NCBI GenBank assembly: GCA_023395555.1
Contig: JAEWYQ010000025.1
Coordinates: forward strand, 131,358-195,357
DNA length: 64,000 bases
Origin: Bacillota bacterium
GTDB lineage: Bacteria > Bacillota > Clostridia > Lachnospirales > Lachnospiraceae
Direction: 5' to 3'
The position numbers and the translations under genes are program-made. Of the stretch, positions 52,406-62,228 are shown piece by piece. Below the pieces are notes generated by a model. It made no database searches and was not told where the DNA came from. It saw nothing but the letters and a program-made list of their open reading frames with translations. Numbering within the stretch: position 1 is the first letter of the stretch; every line of letters starts with the position of its first letter.

Positions 52406-53329
52406 ATGAAAAAGACAATTTTTTTGCAGGATGAGAATGCTGTCTGGTTAAAAGGAAACATTCACAGCCATAGCGTTTTTTCCGACGGCAGTCTGACACC
52501 GGAGGAGATGAAAGAGGCTTATATCCATCATGGTTATGATTTTCTGGCAGTAACCGATCATGATTTCTATACCGATACCCGGATGCTGACGGAGGAGAAG
52601 TTTACCATGCTTCAAGGCTTTGAATTATGGGCCAATGCTTCGAACGACAAGGATATCCATGTGAATTTTTTATGGGATGATAAAATTGAGGGAATTGAGC
52701 CGGGACAGAAGATCCACCTTCCGGCCAGAACGGGCAAGGAGTCGATGGCGTTCTGCTACAAGATGCGTGAAAAAGGCTGTTATGTTATGCTGAACCATCC
52801 CCACTGGTCCATGCTGACGAGTCCGGAGGTAGAGGATGAGAATCCTTATGATGCCGTTGAGATTATCAATTACGGAACCGAATGGCTTGAGAATACGGGG
52901 GATGGAAGCGTCTTCTGGACGGAAATGCTTTATCGAGGCTGCAAGCTGTGGAACGGAGGCAGTGACGATAATCACAACCATGATGCATTGGATTCCATGT
53001 ACAGTGATTCCTTCGGCGGTTTTACCGTAGTTAAGGCAGCGGACCGTTCCGCCAAGGCGATTATGCAGGCAATGAAAACAGGCAGCTTTTATACCTCTAC
53101 CGGCCCATCGATTTATGACTTTTATGTAGAGGGGGATGAGGTACATGTGGTATGCTCCCCCTGTGAACGTATCTATGTCACCGGAGAGAGCAGACCATAT
53201 CGGCGCAAGCTGGGAAGACATGTAACGGAATTTGTGACAAAACTCAAAGGCACTGAGAAAATGGTTCGTGCGGAGTGTATGGACGCGGCAGGCCGTTCCG
53301 CTTATACCAATCCCATTTACTTAGATTAG
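52406..53329 (+). CDS. CehA/McbA-like PHP-domain metal hydrolase 2
   Basis: 307 residues from ATG 52406 (GGGAGGAAG upstream); ATG 52382, overlapping the previous stop as ATGA, is an in-frame alternative. Same layout as the first: GNIHSHSVFSDG (His20/His22), VTDHD (49-53), QGFEL, MLNHPHW, GSDDNHNHD. It has an insertion with IEGIEPGQKIHLPARTGKE absent from paralogue 1. Both end in an NPIYL-type tail. Two diverged copies in one operon suggest action on two linkages or sugars. Cytoplasmic, no signal peptide. Confidence 0.82.
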   Translation: MKKTIFLQDENAVWLKGNIHSHSVFSDGSLTPEEMKEAYIHHGYDFLAVTDHDFYTDTRMLTEEKFTMLQGFELWANASNDKDIHVNFLWDDKIEGIEPGQKIHLPARTGKESMAFCYKMREKGCYVMLNHPHWSMLTSPEVEDENPYDAVEIINYGTEWLENTGDGSVFWTEMLYRGCKLWNGGSDDNHNHDALDSMYSDSFGGFTVVKAADRSAKAIMQAMKTGSFYTSTGPSIYDFYVEGDEVHVVCSPCERIYVTGESRPYRRKLGRHVTEFVTKLKGTEKMVRAECMDAAGRSAYTNPIYLD

Positions 53330-53338
53330 GATGGATGC

Positions 53339-55834
53339 ATGATGAAATACTTGGAATATAAGCTGTTTTCAGGCGGTTATATCAACCGTTTCGTGACGGC
53401 AGGGGTATTCGCCCAGGAACGTCCGTTCCGGAAGACGGTTCTTCACGGCAAGGTGAATGAGTGGCTGACAAAAGAACCTTCCATTTATGATAATCCCTGC
53501 AGAATGGAAGTTTTGGAAGACCGTATCGGGAAGCTTCCGCCCTATATGGATTTGAGCAGCCTGTTTCCGGGGGACGAGATTGAGGTATTCGGACAGAAAA
53601 AGAAGCTGACCGTGTATTTCCCTTTTGGGAATGTCGGCATAGACGATTCCGGATTTTATACCAATCCCGCCTATCTGAGAAGCTATGGCTATTCCTATTT
53701 GGAGGTGCCGAAGGAGGAGACGGCAGAGTTTGAGCTCTCTGCCTGCGGGGCGCTGACGGTCTGGCTGAACGATGAATTGGTGAAGGATTATGTCCCGTTC
53801 CAGAGAAACCGGGAGCAGCACACTGTGATTGCCATGACTTTGCGAAAAGGCAGGAATAAGTTGGTGGTTTGTCTGGAGGACCTGGCGGAGCGGGATACGG
53901 ACTACTGTTATAAGGTACGTTATCTGGGCAGGCAGGATATACGGCTTCGGCTTCCTGTGAGAGAGGAAACCGATACGGAAACCATAAGGAAAGCGGAAGA
54001 TGCACTTTCCCGTATATATTTTGATAAAGAGGCATATTTAAGCGAACCCGTATATCTAAACCTGGAAGCCTTTACGGAGGTGCCTGTGGAGATGGTTCTC
54101 ACTCCGGATCGATATACCGGGCCCAAACATTATCTGATACAGCCGGAACAGAAGGGGATGATGCTGTTTCATGCAGATGATATTCCCTCCAGCTTCTATT
54201 TTTTCAAGCTGGAGGTTACGGTGTCCGGGCTTGCAATGAGCAGGGTGATTGGCACTTATTCCTTCAATACACAGTTTATGGGGTATCACGAGGATACCTG
54301 CGGGGAACGGAAGCAGCGAATCAGGGATATTATCCGTGATGCGGACAGGGGAAGTGATTACCGTGCGGTGATCAGGATGCACGAGGGAGAGACACCGGAC
54401 AATCTGGAAGAGATTCTGTCCAATCATCTGGAATGGGTGAATGAAAAGCGGGATTGTTCCGATTTCCGTCTTATCATTCTGGTGTATCTCTATGTGAGCT
54501 TCTCTGACCGTTTCCCTGAGAAATTACGGCGGGAAGTGGAAGACGCCATGGCAGGATACCGCTATTGGATTGATGAACCTGGTGATGATGTGATGTGGTT
54601 TTTTAGTGAAAATCATGCATTGATGTTTCATATCTGTCAATATTTCGCGGGAAAATCAATGCCGGAACGTATCTTTACCTGCAGCGGTCTCACAGGAGAA
54701 GAAGCATGCAAAAAGGCGGAAGGACTTTTGGATGTATGGTTTGAGAGCTTTTTTGCAGAATTTGCATCAGAGTGGAATTCCAGCACCTATCTGCCCATTG
54801 ATATTATGGGTCTTGGCTATTTATATAATTTAACGCCAAAAGGCTCCTCCCTGCATAAGAAGGCGAAGAAGGCACTGGACATGCTGGCCTTCTCCCTGGC
54901 GGTCAACGAGCATAAGGGCAATATTATGACCAGCTTCGGAAGAACCTATGAGAGAGAGCTTAAGGGAAGCTACAGCACGGGAATGCCGTCCTTATTGTAT
55001 CTCTTCTACAATGCAGGATATATGAATGACCATTTTCGGGCATTGGTCCCTATTGTTGTGGGAGATTATGAACCGCCGAAGGAATATGGGCAGTATGTCA
55101 GGCTGCAGGGAGAGGAAGAGCTGATCCATCAGAATACCCAGGGAATTGATCAATATGTAAACCTCTATCTATACAAGAATTCCAAGGCGCTTCTCTCTAC
55201 GGCTGTGGGCTTCCGGCCTTACGGGCCGGGCTATCAGGAGAATATTGTACAGGCTACCCTTGACGGAACAGCCCAGGTATTCATCAATCATCCGGGAGAG
55301 GTTCAGATTTATGGAAACGGGCGTCCCGGTTTCTGGGCAGGCAACGGATGCCTGCCGTTGGCAGTCCAGTATAGAAATATCAGTATTTTAAAATACCATA
55401 TCAAAGAGGAGCACTGTTTGGATTACACCCATGCTTATGTGCCGCTGAATGAGTTCCATAGCTATAGGAGAAGTGAATATGCCATTGCGCTGGAGAAGGA
55501 CGGCGGTTATATCGGCGTCAGAGCGTTGAACGGCTTCCATATGCAGGAGGAAGGACCTTGCTGCAGCCGTGAATTGATCAGTCCGGGGCGTGATAATGTC
55601 TGGGTGCTGAAGGTGGGTACTTACGGAGAATACCGGAATGTGGACGAACTGCTAAGAGATATGGAACAAATGGAAATGGAAGCAGAGGACAGCACAAGGG
55701 TAATTGTAACCGATGGCAGTGAGCATTATGTGATAGAGAATGACATATTGTATGTGAACGGGGAAAAGGTTCACCATTATCCATTGGATGTAGCAGGAAA
55801 GCTGGAGATCACAAGAGGAAAGACGGCTGAATAA
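53339..55834 (+). CDS. Large uncharacterised enzyme-like protein, paralogue 1 of 3
   Basis: 831 residues, ATG 53339 or 53342. No signal peptide, so cytoplasmic. Layout: a beta-sandwich resembling a carbohydrate-binding jelly roll (about 95-210, with LTVWLNDELVKDY and LEDLAERDTDY), a linker, then a helical core with YWIDEPGDDVMWFFSENHAL (about 408-427), EFASEWNSSTYLPID (about 477) and, in a C-terminal beta part, INHPGE, GNGCLPL and YTHAYVPL. The helical core plus beta end recalls the (alpha/alpha) toroid architecture of polysaccharide lyases and GH families, but I cannot assign a family. ENH, EWN, NHPG and THAY are candidate active-site elements. This copy is the most diverged of the three. 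Confidence 0.6.
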   Translation: MMKYLEYKLFSGGYINRFVTAGVFAQERPFRKTVLHGKVNEWLTKEPSIYDNPCRMEVLEDRIGKLPPYMDLSSLFPGDEIEVFGQKKKLTVYFPFGNVGIDDSGFYTNPAYLRSYGYSYLEVPKEETAEFELSACGALTVWLNDELVKDYVPFQRNREQHTVIAMTLRKGRNKLVVCLEDLAERDTDYCYKVRYLGRQDIRLRLPVREETDTETIRKAEDALSRIYFDKEAYLSEPVYLNLEAFTEVPVEMVLTPDRYTGPKHYLIQPEQKGMMLFHADDIPSSFYFFKLEVTVSGLAMSRVIGTYSFNTQFMGYHEDTCGERKQRIRDIIRDADRGSDYRAVIRMHEGETPDNLEEILSNHLEWVNEKRDCSDFRLIILVYLYVSFSDRFPEKLRREVEDAMAGYRYWIDEPGDDVMWFFSENHALMFHICQYFAGKSMPERIFTCSGLTGEEACKKAEGLLDVWFESFFAEFASEWNSSTYLPIDIMGLGYLYNLTPKGSSLHKKAKKALDMLAFSLAVNEHKGNIMTSFGRTYERELKGSYSTGMPSLLYLFYNAGYMNDHFRALVPIVVGDYEPPKEYGQYVRLQGEEELIHQNTQGIDQYVNLYLYKNSKALLSTAVGFRPYGPGYQENIVQATLDGTAQVFINHPGEVQIYGNGRPGFWAGNGCLPLAVQYRNISILKYHIKEEHCLDYTHAYVPLNEFHSYRRSEYAIALEKDGGYIGVRALNGFHMQEEGPCCSRELISPGRDNVWVLKVGTYGEYRNVDELLRDMEQMEMEAEDSTRVIVTDGSEHYVIENDILYVNGEKVHHYPLDVAGKLEITRGKTAE

Positions 55835-55907
55835 AAGATATTCACCCCTTGATTAGAGTGCCCGATAAAGATGCATGAAAGGACATTGCGGGCAGATAGG
55901 AGCAAAA

Positions 55908-57296
55908 GTGGAGATTAAATGTTTAAAGGAATTTGATTTAGGAATCCAGTTGGGACAGGTCCGTTCGGTTCCGGTATCCTTAGGTAAGGATATGCCGGAG
56001 GCGGTATTATTTGTATACTCCAGTCAGGGAAATCTGGACCCATGGCCGGAGCTGTTTAACTATCCGACGGACACCTTAAAAATGGCGCTGTACACCATGG
56101 ATGGTGTAGTTATGTGGAAGAGAGACCTGGGAAACGGCGTTATTCCGGGCGTATGGTATACGCCGTTCATTTCTTTTGATTTAGATCAGGATGGCGTGGA
56201 TGAGATCTGGTTTGTCAACAACCTGAATCCCGACATTCCCTTCAGCCTGAATGCAAGAGTCTTAGAACGCATCAATCCTCTGACGGGAGAGACCACCGGA
56301 CAGTGGAAATGGCCGGATAATACCATTGACGATACCATGTCACATTCTTACCGTTTCTTTATCACCGGCGGATATGTTCATGACAAGCCGGTTCTGGTAA
56401 CCGCACAGGGAACCTACAGGGATATGTATTTGCAGGGATACGGCGAAGGCGTGGAGAAACGCTGGGATATTAAGATTCCTCATGATGATATGGGCGCGCG
56501 TTCCAGCCATCTGTGCCCGGTTTTGGACTTCAATCATGACGGAGTGGACGAGCTGTTCTGGGGAGAACGCCTGATCAGCCTGGATGACGGACATGAAGTA
56601 TTCTGCGGAGACAAGGGAAAATATCTGGGACATTCCGATATTGTGGTTCCTTTTGAGGATAGTAAGACCGGAAAAAGGTATATTTATACCTGCCGTGAGG
56701 ATTATGAGCAGGAAGGGGAGCCGAGGGTCGTTACTTATAATGAACAAGGCGGGAGAGAATGGACTGCGGTAGACAGTGTCGGCCATATGCACAATGGCTG
56801 GATTGCCAATATCGGTCCGGATTACCGGAAGGTAGCCATGGCGATGCGGATTACCCGCCGTGTCATTCATAACGCCATCGTGGATACGGAGCCGGAGGAT
56901 TTCTATTTTGATGCCGTGACAGGTGCTCCCTTAGAGCCGCCCCTGCCGTTCAAGGGAGATGAATTCATGCCCGTTGACTTCGATGGGGACGGTTATCACG
57001 AATTCTACGGAACCGGTGGTGACAAGAAGGGGTATATTGTAGACTGCACAGGTAAGATACATGGTTTTGCCGGCGGTGACGGTGTGGTCAGAAGCGGTAA
57101 GATTATGAAGCGGCCGGGTGAGATGCTGATGGTATACTACCATGACGAGGGAAAGGTTCGTATCTGGGGGGATGCCAATGCGGCGGAAAGCGAATACACC
57201 AAGAAGAGATTTGCACACAGCTATCACTGGAGAATGCAGCATTTTATGGGAACCGGATATAATCATGGCAGCAGCCACATTACCTGCGGGATGTAA
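55908..57296 (+). CDS. Calcium-loop beta-propeller protein resembling rhamnogalacturonan lyase
   Basis: 462 residues from GTG 55908, five bases after AGGAG; ATG 55875 in frame has no ribosome site. Several DxDxDG-type calcium loops (DLDQDGVDEI, DFNHDGVDEL, DFDGDGYHEF) spaced through the protein mark an FG-GAP or VCBS-type propeller. With NHGSSHITCGM at the end and strong YxH residues, it resembles PL11-type rhamnogalacturonan lyases, which are calcium-dependent. There is no signal peptide, so it would act on imported oligomers, generating the unsaturated ends that the GH105 enzyme removes. Lyase activity is inferred. Confidence 0.6.
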   Translation: MEIKCLKEFDLGIQLGQVRSVPVSLGKDMPEAVLFVYSSQGNLDPWPELFNYPTDTLKMALYTMDGVVMWKRDLGNGVIPGVWYTPFISFDLDQDGVDEIWFVNNLNPDIPFSLNARVLERINPLTGETTGQWKWPDNTIDDTMSHSYRFFITGGYVHDKPVLVTAQGTYRDMYLQGYGEGVEKRWDIKIPHDDMGARSSHLCPVLDFNHDGVDELFWGERLISLDDGHEVFCGDKGKYLGHSDIVVPFEDSKTGKRYIYTCREDYEQEGEPRVVTYNEQGGREWTAVDSVGHMHNGWIANIGPDYRKVAMAMRITRRVIHNAIVDTEPEDFYFDAVTGAPLEPPLPFKGDEFMPVDFDGDGYHEFYGTGGDKKGYIVDCTGKIHGFAGGDGVVRSGKIMKRPGEMLMVYYHDEGKVRIWGDANAAESEYTKKRFAHSYHWRMQHFMGTGYNHGSSHITCGM

Positions 57297-57379
57297 GAGA
57301 AGGATGTTAGTCTGGGAAAGGTTTGGGCAGCCGTGTGAAAACGGTTGCTCTCAGACGATAAAGGGAAGGGGCAGACATT

Positions 57380-59824
57380 ATGAACACATCGGATTTAACC
57401 TATACCGTGGGGACAGGCGAATATCTGACAAGCTGGCTTATAAGCAAGGTGCTGGAGACTCCTTTTCTTGCGAAGCCGGTACCTACGCAGTTCCCGGGTT
57501 ACCGTCCGGGGGTAAGTGTAAAGGATGAAGAAGGAAAGGAAAGAAAATCTCCCGCCAAGGAGGAATTCTTAAGGAGGGGAGAGTTTAAGGCTTCCGGTTA
57601 TCCGGCTGACATAGTGATGGATAAATTATATTACCCCTTTGATACGAACCGCGTGGATCTTTCGGGCTTCTGGGATTATCCGGCGGATATCCGTTTTTAT
57701 GCCAGGGCTTATGTAATGCCTGTCAAAGCCGGAATGCAGGAACTGGAAATCTTTGCTTCCGGGGCGGTGAAGGTATGGGTGAATAACAGACTTGCGGAGG
57801 AATTCTATCCATATGAGTCCAATATTGAGCAGAGTCACAGGTTCCGGGTATATCTGCAGGAAGGGAATAACGAAATTGTTGTGAGCTGCAACGATTATGG
57901 AGAGCGCAATATTGTTTTTAAGTTTGGACTTAAAAATTGGGGAGAGGACCTTAGGGTATCCCTGCCGATTCAGGCGGACGTGGATCGAATCACCCGGGTA
58001 AACAAGAGTCTGCAGGCTTGTTATCTGGATAAATTAAGCTATAGCGAGGGAGACCTCCGGATATGCACAGACCTGCCCTTTCCGGATGCGGTGGAGTTAA
58101 AGGTACGCATTTGCGGCATGGATAAAAGCTTCCGGGCAGAAAAAGAGCAGACTGAAATTATCTGGGGCAGGGTCAAGGAGCTTCTGATTGGTTATCATGA
58201 ATTGGCTATCCGCACGGAGGTGGATGGTGTGGAGCTCAGGACAAGTCTTTGGGCGGAGTTTTATCCGAGGGAGCGGGAGATAGGAACGCCTGCGCTTTAT
58301 GAGGAACGGGCAAAGGCGGCCATTCATTTTGTAATTCACAATGGGAACCTTTCCTTTGACAGCTATGTGGCTGGACTCTATCTGGGGCGCAATGAATATG
58401 AACGCTGCCGTAAAGCGATAGAACAGGATGTAGAGATGGTCAACCGGCGCGCGGACTGCGCCGACTTCAAGCTTCTGCGGATTATATGGATACTGTATAA
58501 GTTCAGGCCGGTTTTATCCGGAGAGCAGATTGCAGGCTTTGAGGCCGCTTTGCTGAATTTCCGGTATTGGTATGATGAACCGGGCAATGACGCCATGTGG
58601 TTTTTCAGTGAGAATCACGCTCTTGCCTTTCATGTGGATGAGTATCTGGCCGGACAGCTGTTCCCGGAGAAGGTGTTCCCCAACAGCGGCATGACGGGCA
58701 GACAGCATATGGAGAAGGCCAGGATACGGATCGTAGAGTGGTTTGAAAAGCTGATGGAATTTGGATATAATGAATGGAATTCCTCGGCTTATATCTCCGT
58801 GGATGTGCGCAGCTACATCACCCTGTATGAACTTGCCGAAGATGCGCAGTTAAAGGAACGGGCAGAAAAGGCGCTGGATCTGACCTTTGAATTGTATGCA
58901 CAGAACAGCTTCTGCGGTGTTCTCGGTACCTCCAACGGCAGGGCATACCGGTCCGACCTGCTGGGCAACCGGTGCATGGGGGCAAACAGCCAGATATGGC
59001 TGGCCTGGGGCTGCGGGTGCATGAATCAGGAGATCAGCCCTGCCATCTATATTGCCATGTCCGGCTATCAGCCGCCCAAACAGCTTGGCGCTGCGGCAGA
59101 TTGGAAGAGTACGGACAAATATATGATATCCAGACTGCAGGGAACCTTTAAGGTGCCTACGACCCTTTGCAAGACCGGGGACTATATGCTTGGCTCCTGT
59201 ATCTCTCCGCGAACCGGTTACTTTGGTTCCCAGGAGCATCTGATCAATCTCTTCCTGGCGGATGCGGATACCCGTATCTGGATTAATCATCCGGGAGAAG
59301 GTAAGATTTTCGGACAGCGCAGGCCCGGATATTTCAACGGTAACGGCTTGACGCCTCTCGTAGATCAGCAGCAGAATACCGCGGTGGTAAGCTATGAGTT
59401 CCCGAAGGAAATGCTGGAACGGGCGGAGGTGCCCTTTACCCATGCTTTCTGTGATACAAGGGAATGTGATGAGACGGTTCTTGACGGCAATTGGCTGTTC
59501 ATCCGCAGAAAAACGGCATATGCGGCGCTGTATTCCACCAATGGACTGGAGGAGAGTGACAAAGCGCTGTTAAAGGGCAAAGAGTTTATTTCCAGAGGCA
59601 TTAACAGTACCTGGTTTGTGAAGGTGACCTGTGAGACGGAAGCAGGGAGCTTTGGGGCATTCCGGGATTACATGAAGGAGCATGCGCCCGTGTGCAGGGA
59701 GCATCAGCTATATTATACGGATTATGAATTTGGTGAAATGAAGTTTTCACTTTTGGAGGAGGGATATATACGGAAGGCTTTGAATTCCCCTGCGGCCAGG
59801 GAGCTTGGATTACGAAGTTTATGA
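57380..59824 (+). CDS. Large uncharacterised enzyme-like protein, paralogue 2 of 3
   Basis: 814 residues, ATG 57380. Same architecture as its neighbours: N-terminal region with the PAKEEFLRRGEF linker, jelly-roll-like part with VKVWVNNRLAEEFYPYES (about 130), helical core YWYDEPGNDAMWFFSENHAL (about 395-414), MEFGYNEWNSSAYISVD (about 460) and C-terminal INHPGEG, NGNGLTPLV and FTHAF. It ends overlapping the next gene by four bases (ATGA). No signal peptide. It is closer to paralogue 3 than to paralogue 1 by the shared WYDEPGND and EWNSSxYI stretches. Function unknown. Confidence 0.6.
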   Translation: MNTSDLTYTVGTGEYLTSWLISKVLETPFLAKPVPTQFPGYRPGVSVKDEEGKERKSPAKEEFLRRGEFKASGYPADIVMDKLYYPFDTNRVDLSGFWDYPADIRFYARAYVMPVKAGMQELEIFASGAVKVWVNNRLAEEFYPYESNIEQSHRFRVYLQEGNNEIVVSCNDYGERNIVFKFGLKNWGEDLRVSLPIQADVDRITRVNKSLQACYLDKLSYSEGDLRICTDLPFPDAVELKVRICGMDKSFRAEKEQTEIIWGRVKELLIGYHELAIRTEVDGVELRTSLWAEFYPREREIGTPALYEERAKAAIHFVIHNGNLSFDSYVAGLYLGRNEYERCRKAIEQDVEMVNRRADCADFKLLRIIWILYKFRPVLSGEQIAGFEAALLNFRYWYDEPGNDAMWFFSENHALAFHVDEYLAGQLFPEKVFPNSGMTGRQHMEKARIRIVEWFEKLMEFGYNEWNSSAYISVDVRSYITLYELAEDAQLKERAEKALDLTFELYAQNSFCGVLGTSNGRAYRSDLLGNRCMGANSQIWLAWGCGCMNQEISPAIYIAMSGYQPPKQLGAAADWKSTDKYMISRLQGTFKVPTTLCKTGDYMLGSCISPRTGYFGSQEHLINLFLADADTRIWINHPGEGKIFGQRRPGYFNGNGLTPLVDQQQNTAVVSYEFPKEMLERAEVPFTHAFCDTRECDETVLDGNWLFIRRKTAYAALYSTNGLEESDKALLKGKEFISRGINSTWFVKVTCETEAGSFGAFRDYMKEHAPVCREHQLYYTDYEFGEMKFSLLEEGYIRKALNSPAARELGLRSL

Positions 59825-62058
59825 TAAGCAGCCTGCGGGAACAAATATTTGTAAGTGAACCGGGAGTCTATGATGCCTCCTGCAAAGTAAATGGAGCATG
59901 GAATCAGATTGTTTCTCCCACCAGAAAGCAGTTTATCCGGGAGGGAGAATTTATCCGCCGCCCGGACGAAAGCTATGCATGCGGGCAGCTATATTTCCCA
60001 TTTGAGGGGGAGAAGGTAGAGTATTCCGGGTTCTGGATGCGCCCCACCCAGCTCGATTTCGGAGCCAGGGTAAGTCTTTGTGCCAGGGAGGAGGGGGAAT
60101 ATCCCTTTCTCCTTAGCACCTGCGGCGGAGCTAAATTATATATAAACGGCATCTTACAGGGCAGTCTCATGGGATATGAGCGGAATCAGGAGGTTTACCT
60201 GGGGATGTCCCTTCCCCTGAAGAAGGGGGAAAACAGCCTGTATATCCAGTGCAATGACCTTGCGGAAAGAGATACCCAGGTGTACTTTAAATTACGCTAT
60301 CTGGGATCGAAGGAACTGACAGGGAAGATACCTGCCAGTGTGGATATGGAAGAGCTGGAGCGGGTCAGGTCACTTTTGGCAGGGGTTTACCTGAAAAGGT
60401 TTCATTATCAGGCGCCGGAAATATCGCTGTATTTTGACAAGCCGGTGGAAGGAGGTCTGGACGCGGAGGTGGAACTTGCCTTCACCGATGCCCATACGTT
60501 TCTATCCAAGCGCTGTAAATCCGTACATCTGGCTGACGGCACCCGGATGGTTGGGATTGGTGATCTGATATATCGGGATGCAGGTATGGTGAGGGTAACC
60601 TTATCTTCCGAAGTCTCCGGGTTACAGCTCAAACGCTGCCTTCAATTCGAGTACTATGATGAGAGCGTTATGGATGCGGTACGGGAAGCAAAACCAGCGG
60701 AGAGAAAACACAATATCCTGCTGTTTTTGGCCAGGCATGGCACCCCGGTCTTTCAGAGGGCGCTGGCGCTTTTTGAAACAGGCGGTGATAAACAGACCGC
60801 CATGGAGATTGTGAGAGAGGAACTTGCAAGGATCAATAACCGGTTTGATTGCAGTGATTTCCGGCTTCCGACCTTCTTCTATGCCCTGGAAAGTCCTCAT
60901 GTGCCCGACGAGGTGAAGGCGGGGCTTGAGGAAGCGCTTCTTCATTTCCGGTACTGGTATGACGAGCCGGGCAATGATGTCATGTGGTTTTTCAGTGAAA
61001 ATCATGCTCTGTGCTTCCATGCGTGTGAATTCCTGGCAGGGGAGCGGTATCCGGAGCGGATATTTGCGTGCAGCGGGATGAAGGGCTTTGAACACAGGGA
61101 GAAAGCTAAGGGGCTGCTTTGTAAATGGTTTGACAATTTCCTGGCAAACGGCTTTTCAGAATGGAATTCCTCGGTATATATTCCAATTGATGTCATAGGG
61201 CTGCTGGCCTTATATGATCATGCCAGGGATGCACAGATACGCCGGTATGCCAGGGAAGCGTTAGATAAGACCTTTGATATCCTGGCATGCAATAGCTTTA
61301 AGGGCATTGTGGCTGCAAGCTACGGTAGGATTTATTTTAAGAATCTCATCGGGCGGAGGACGAGTGAAGCCTCTGCGTTGAATTTTATTGTAAGCGGGGA
61401 AGGCTGGCTGAACCAAAATTGCTATTCCACCGTACTAATGGCGTTATCCGGTTACCGTCCGGAGAAGGCTTTGCTGAGTTTATACAAGACGGATGATGCA
61501 GGAAGCATAAATGAATCTGTACAAGGCGAAGAAAAAGTGCGATTATATAGTTATAAGACCGCAGACTATATCCTGGCGAGCGCCATCGGATACCGCCCGG
61601 GAAAAAGAGGGCAGCAGGAGCATGTGCTTCAGCTTATGGTTCAAACCTGTGATACTCAGATATGGATTAACCATCCGGGGGAAGCGGTGTATTTTGGAGA
61701 AGGACGCCCCAGCTATTTTGCAGGGAACGGAACACTGCCCCTTGTGGAACAGAATAGAAATGCTGCCAGGCTGACCTATGATTTGCTGGAACAGGAGGTG
61801 TCCTACACCCATGCCTATTGTCCGCTGTATCAGTTTGATGAGTGGATAGCAATGGGAGAGTGGCTGTTCCTGCGGAAAGGGAGAACCGGTGTAGGGCTCT
61901 ATGCCCGGAATGGCTTGACGATAACCAGGGAAGGCCCCCTGAAGGATTTGGAGGTTATATCCCATGGAAGGCATAATGTCTGGTATGTGACCGTTGATAA
62001 TATGAAATCCGAAGAGCTGCTTTCCGAGTTTGGGGAGAGGATCATGTGTGAAGTGTGA
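59821..62058 (+). CDS. Large uncharacterised enzyme-like protein, paralogue 3 of 3
   Basis: 745 residues, ATG 59821 overlapping the previous stop. It is the shortest copy and has the same domains: AKLYINGILQGSLMGYERNQ (jelly-roll part, about 104), core YWYDEPGNDVMWFFSENHAL (about 378-397), ANGFSEWNSSVYIPID (about 443) and C-terminal WINHPGEAVYFGEGRPSYFA, GNGTLPLVEQNRN and YTHAYCPL. The wording SENHxLxFHxxEFLAG followed by a GFxEWNSSxY block is fully kept in all three. No secretion signal. Last gene of the long operon; LacI regulator next. Confidence 0.6.
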   Translation: MISSLREQIFVSEPGVYDASCKVNGAWNQIVSPTRKQFIREGEFIRRPDESYACGQLYFPFEGEKVEYSGFWMRPTQLDFGARVSLCAREEGEYPFLLSTCGGAKLYINGILQGSLMGYERNQEVYLGMSLPLKKGENSLYIQCNDLAERDTQVYFKLRYLGSKELTGKIPASVDMEELERVRSLLAGVYLKRFHYQAPEISLYFDKPVEGGLDAEVELAFTDAHTFLSKRCKSVHLADGTRMVGIGDLIYRDAGMVRVTLSSEVSGLQLKRCLQFEYYDESVMDAVREAKPAERKHNILLFLARHGTPVFQRALALFETGGDKQTAMEIVREELARINNRFDCSDFRLPTFFYALESPHVPDEVKAGLEEALLHFRYWYDEPGNDVMWFFSENHALCFHACEFLAGERYPERIFACSGMKGFEHREKAKGLLCKWFDNFLANGFSEWNSSVYIPIDVIGLLALYDHARDAQIRRYAREALDKTFDILACNSFKGIVAASYGRIYFKNLIGRRTSEASALNFIVSGEGWLNQNCYSTVLMALSGYRPEKALLSLYKTDDAGSINESVQGEEKVRLYSYKTADYILASAIGYRPGKRGQQEHVLQLMVQTCDTQIWINHPGEAVYFGEGRPSYFAGNGTLPLVEQNRNAARLTYDLLEQEVSYTHAYCPLYQFDEWIAMGEWLFLRKGRTGVGLYARNGLTITREGPLKDLEVISHGRHNVWYVTVDNMKSEELLSEFGERIMCEV

Positions 62059-62138
62059 GGGGGGATTATGTCCTTTGCCGGGCAGCCTTTGAACTGGGAT
62101 AACCATTCACAGAAAAGAGGGATTCTTATATTTTTAGC

Positions 62139-62168
62139 TTGATTGTGATGGCAGGCATGTAATATGAT
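62139..62168 (+). promoter_or_regulatory. Promoter of the LacI gene
   Basis: TTGATT (62139-62144), 18 bp, TATGAT (62163-62168), 60 bases before the LacI start. It allows the regulator to be made independently of the operon. Confidence 0.5.
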
Positions 62169-62228
62169 AGGAATAGGTTTGTATGTGTGCAGGGAAGCAA
62201 TCATTACAATGAAGAAGAGGTGGTATGA

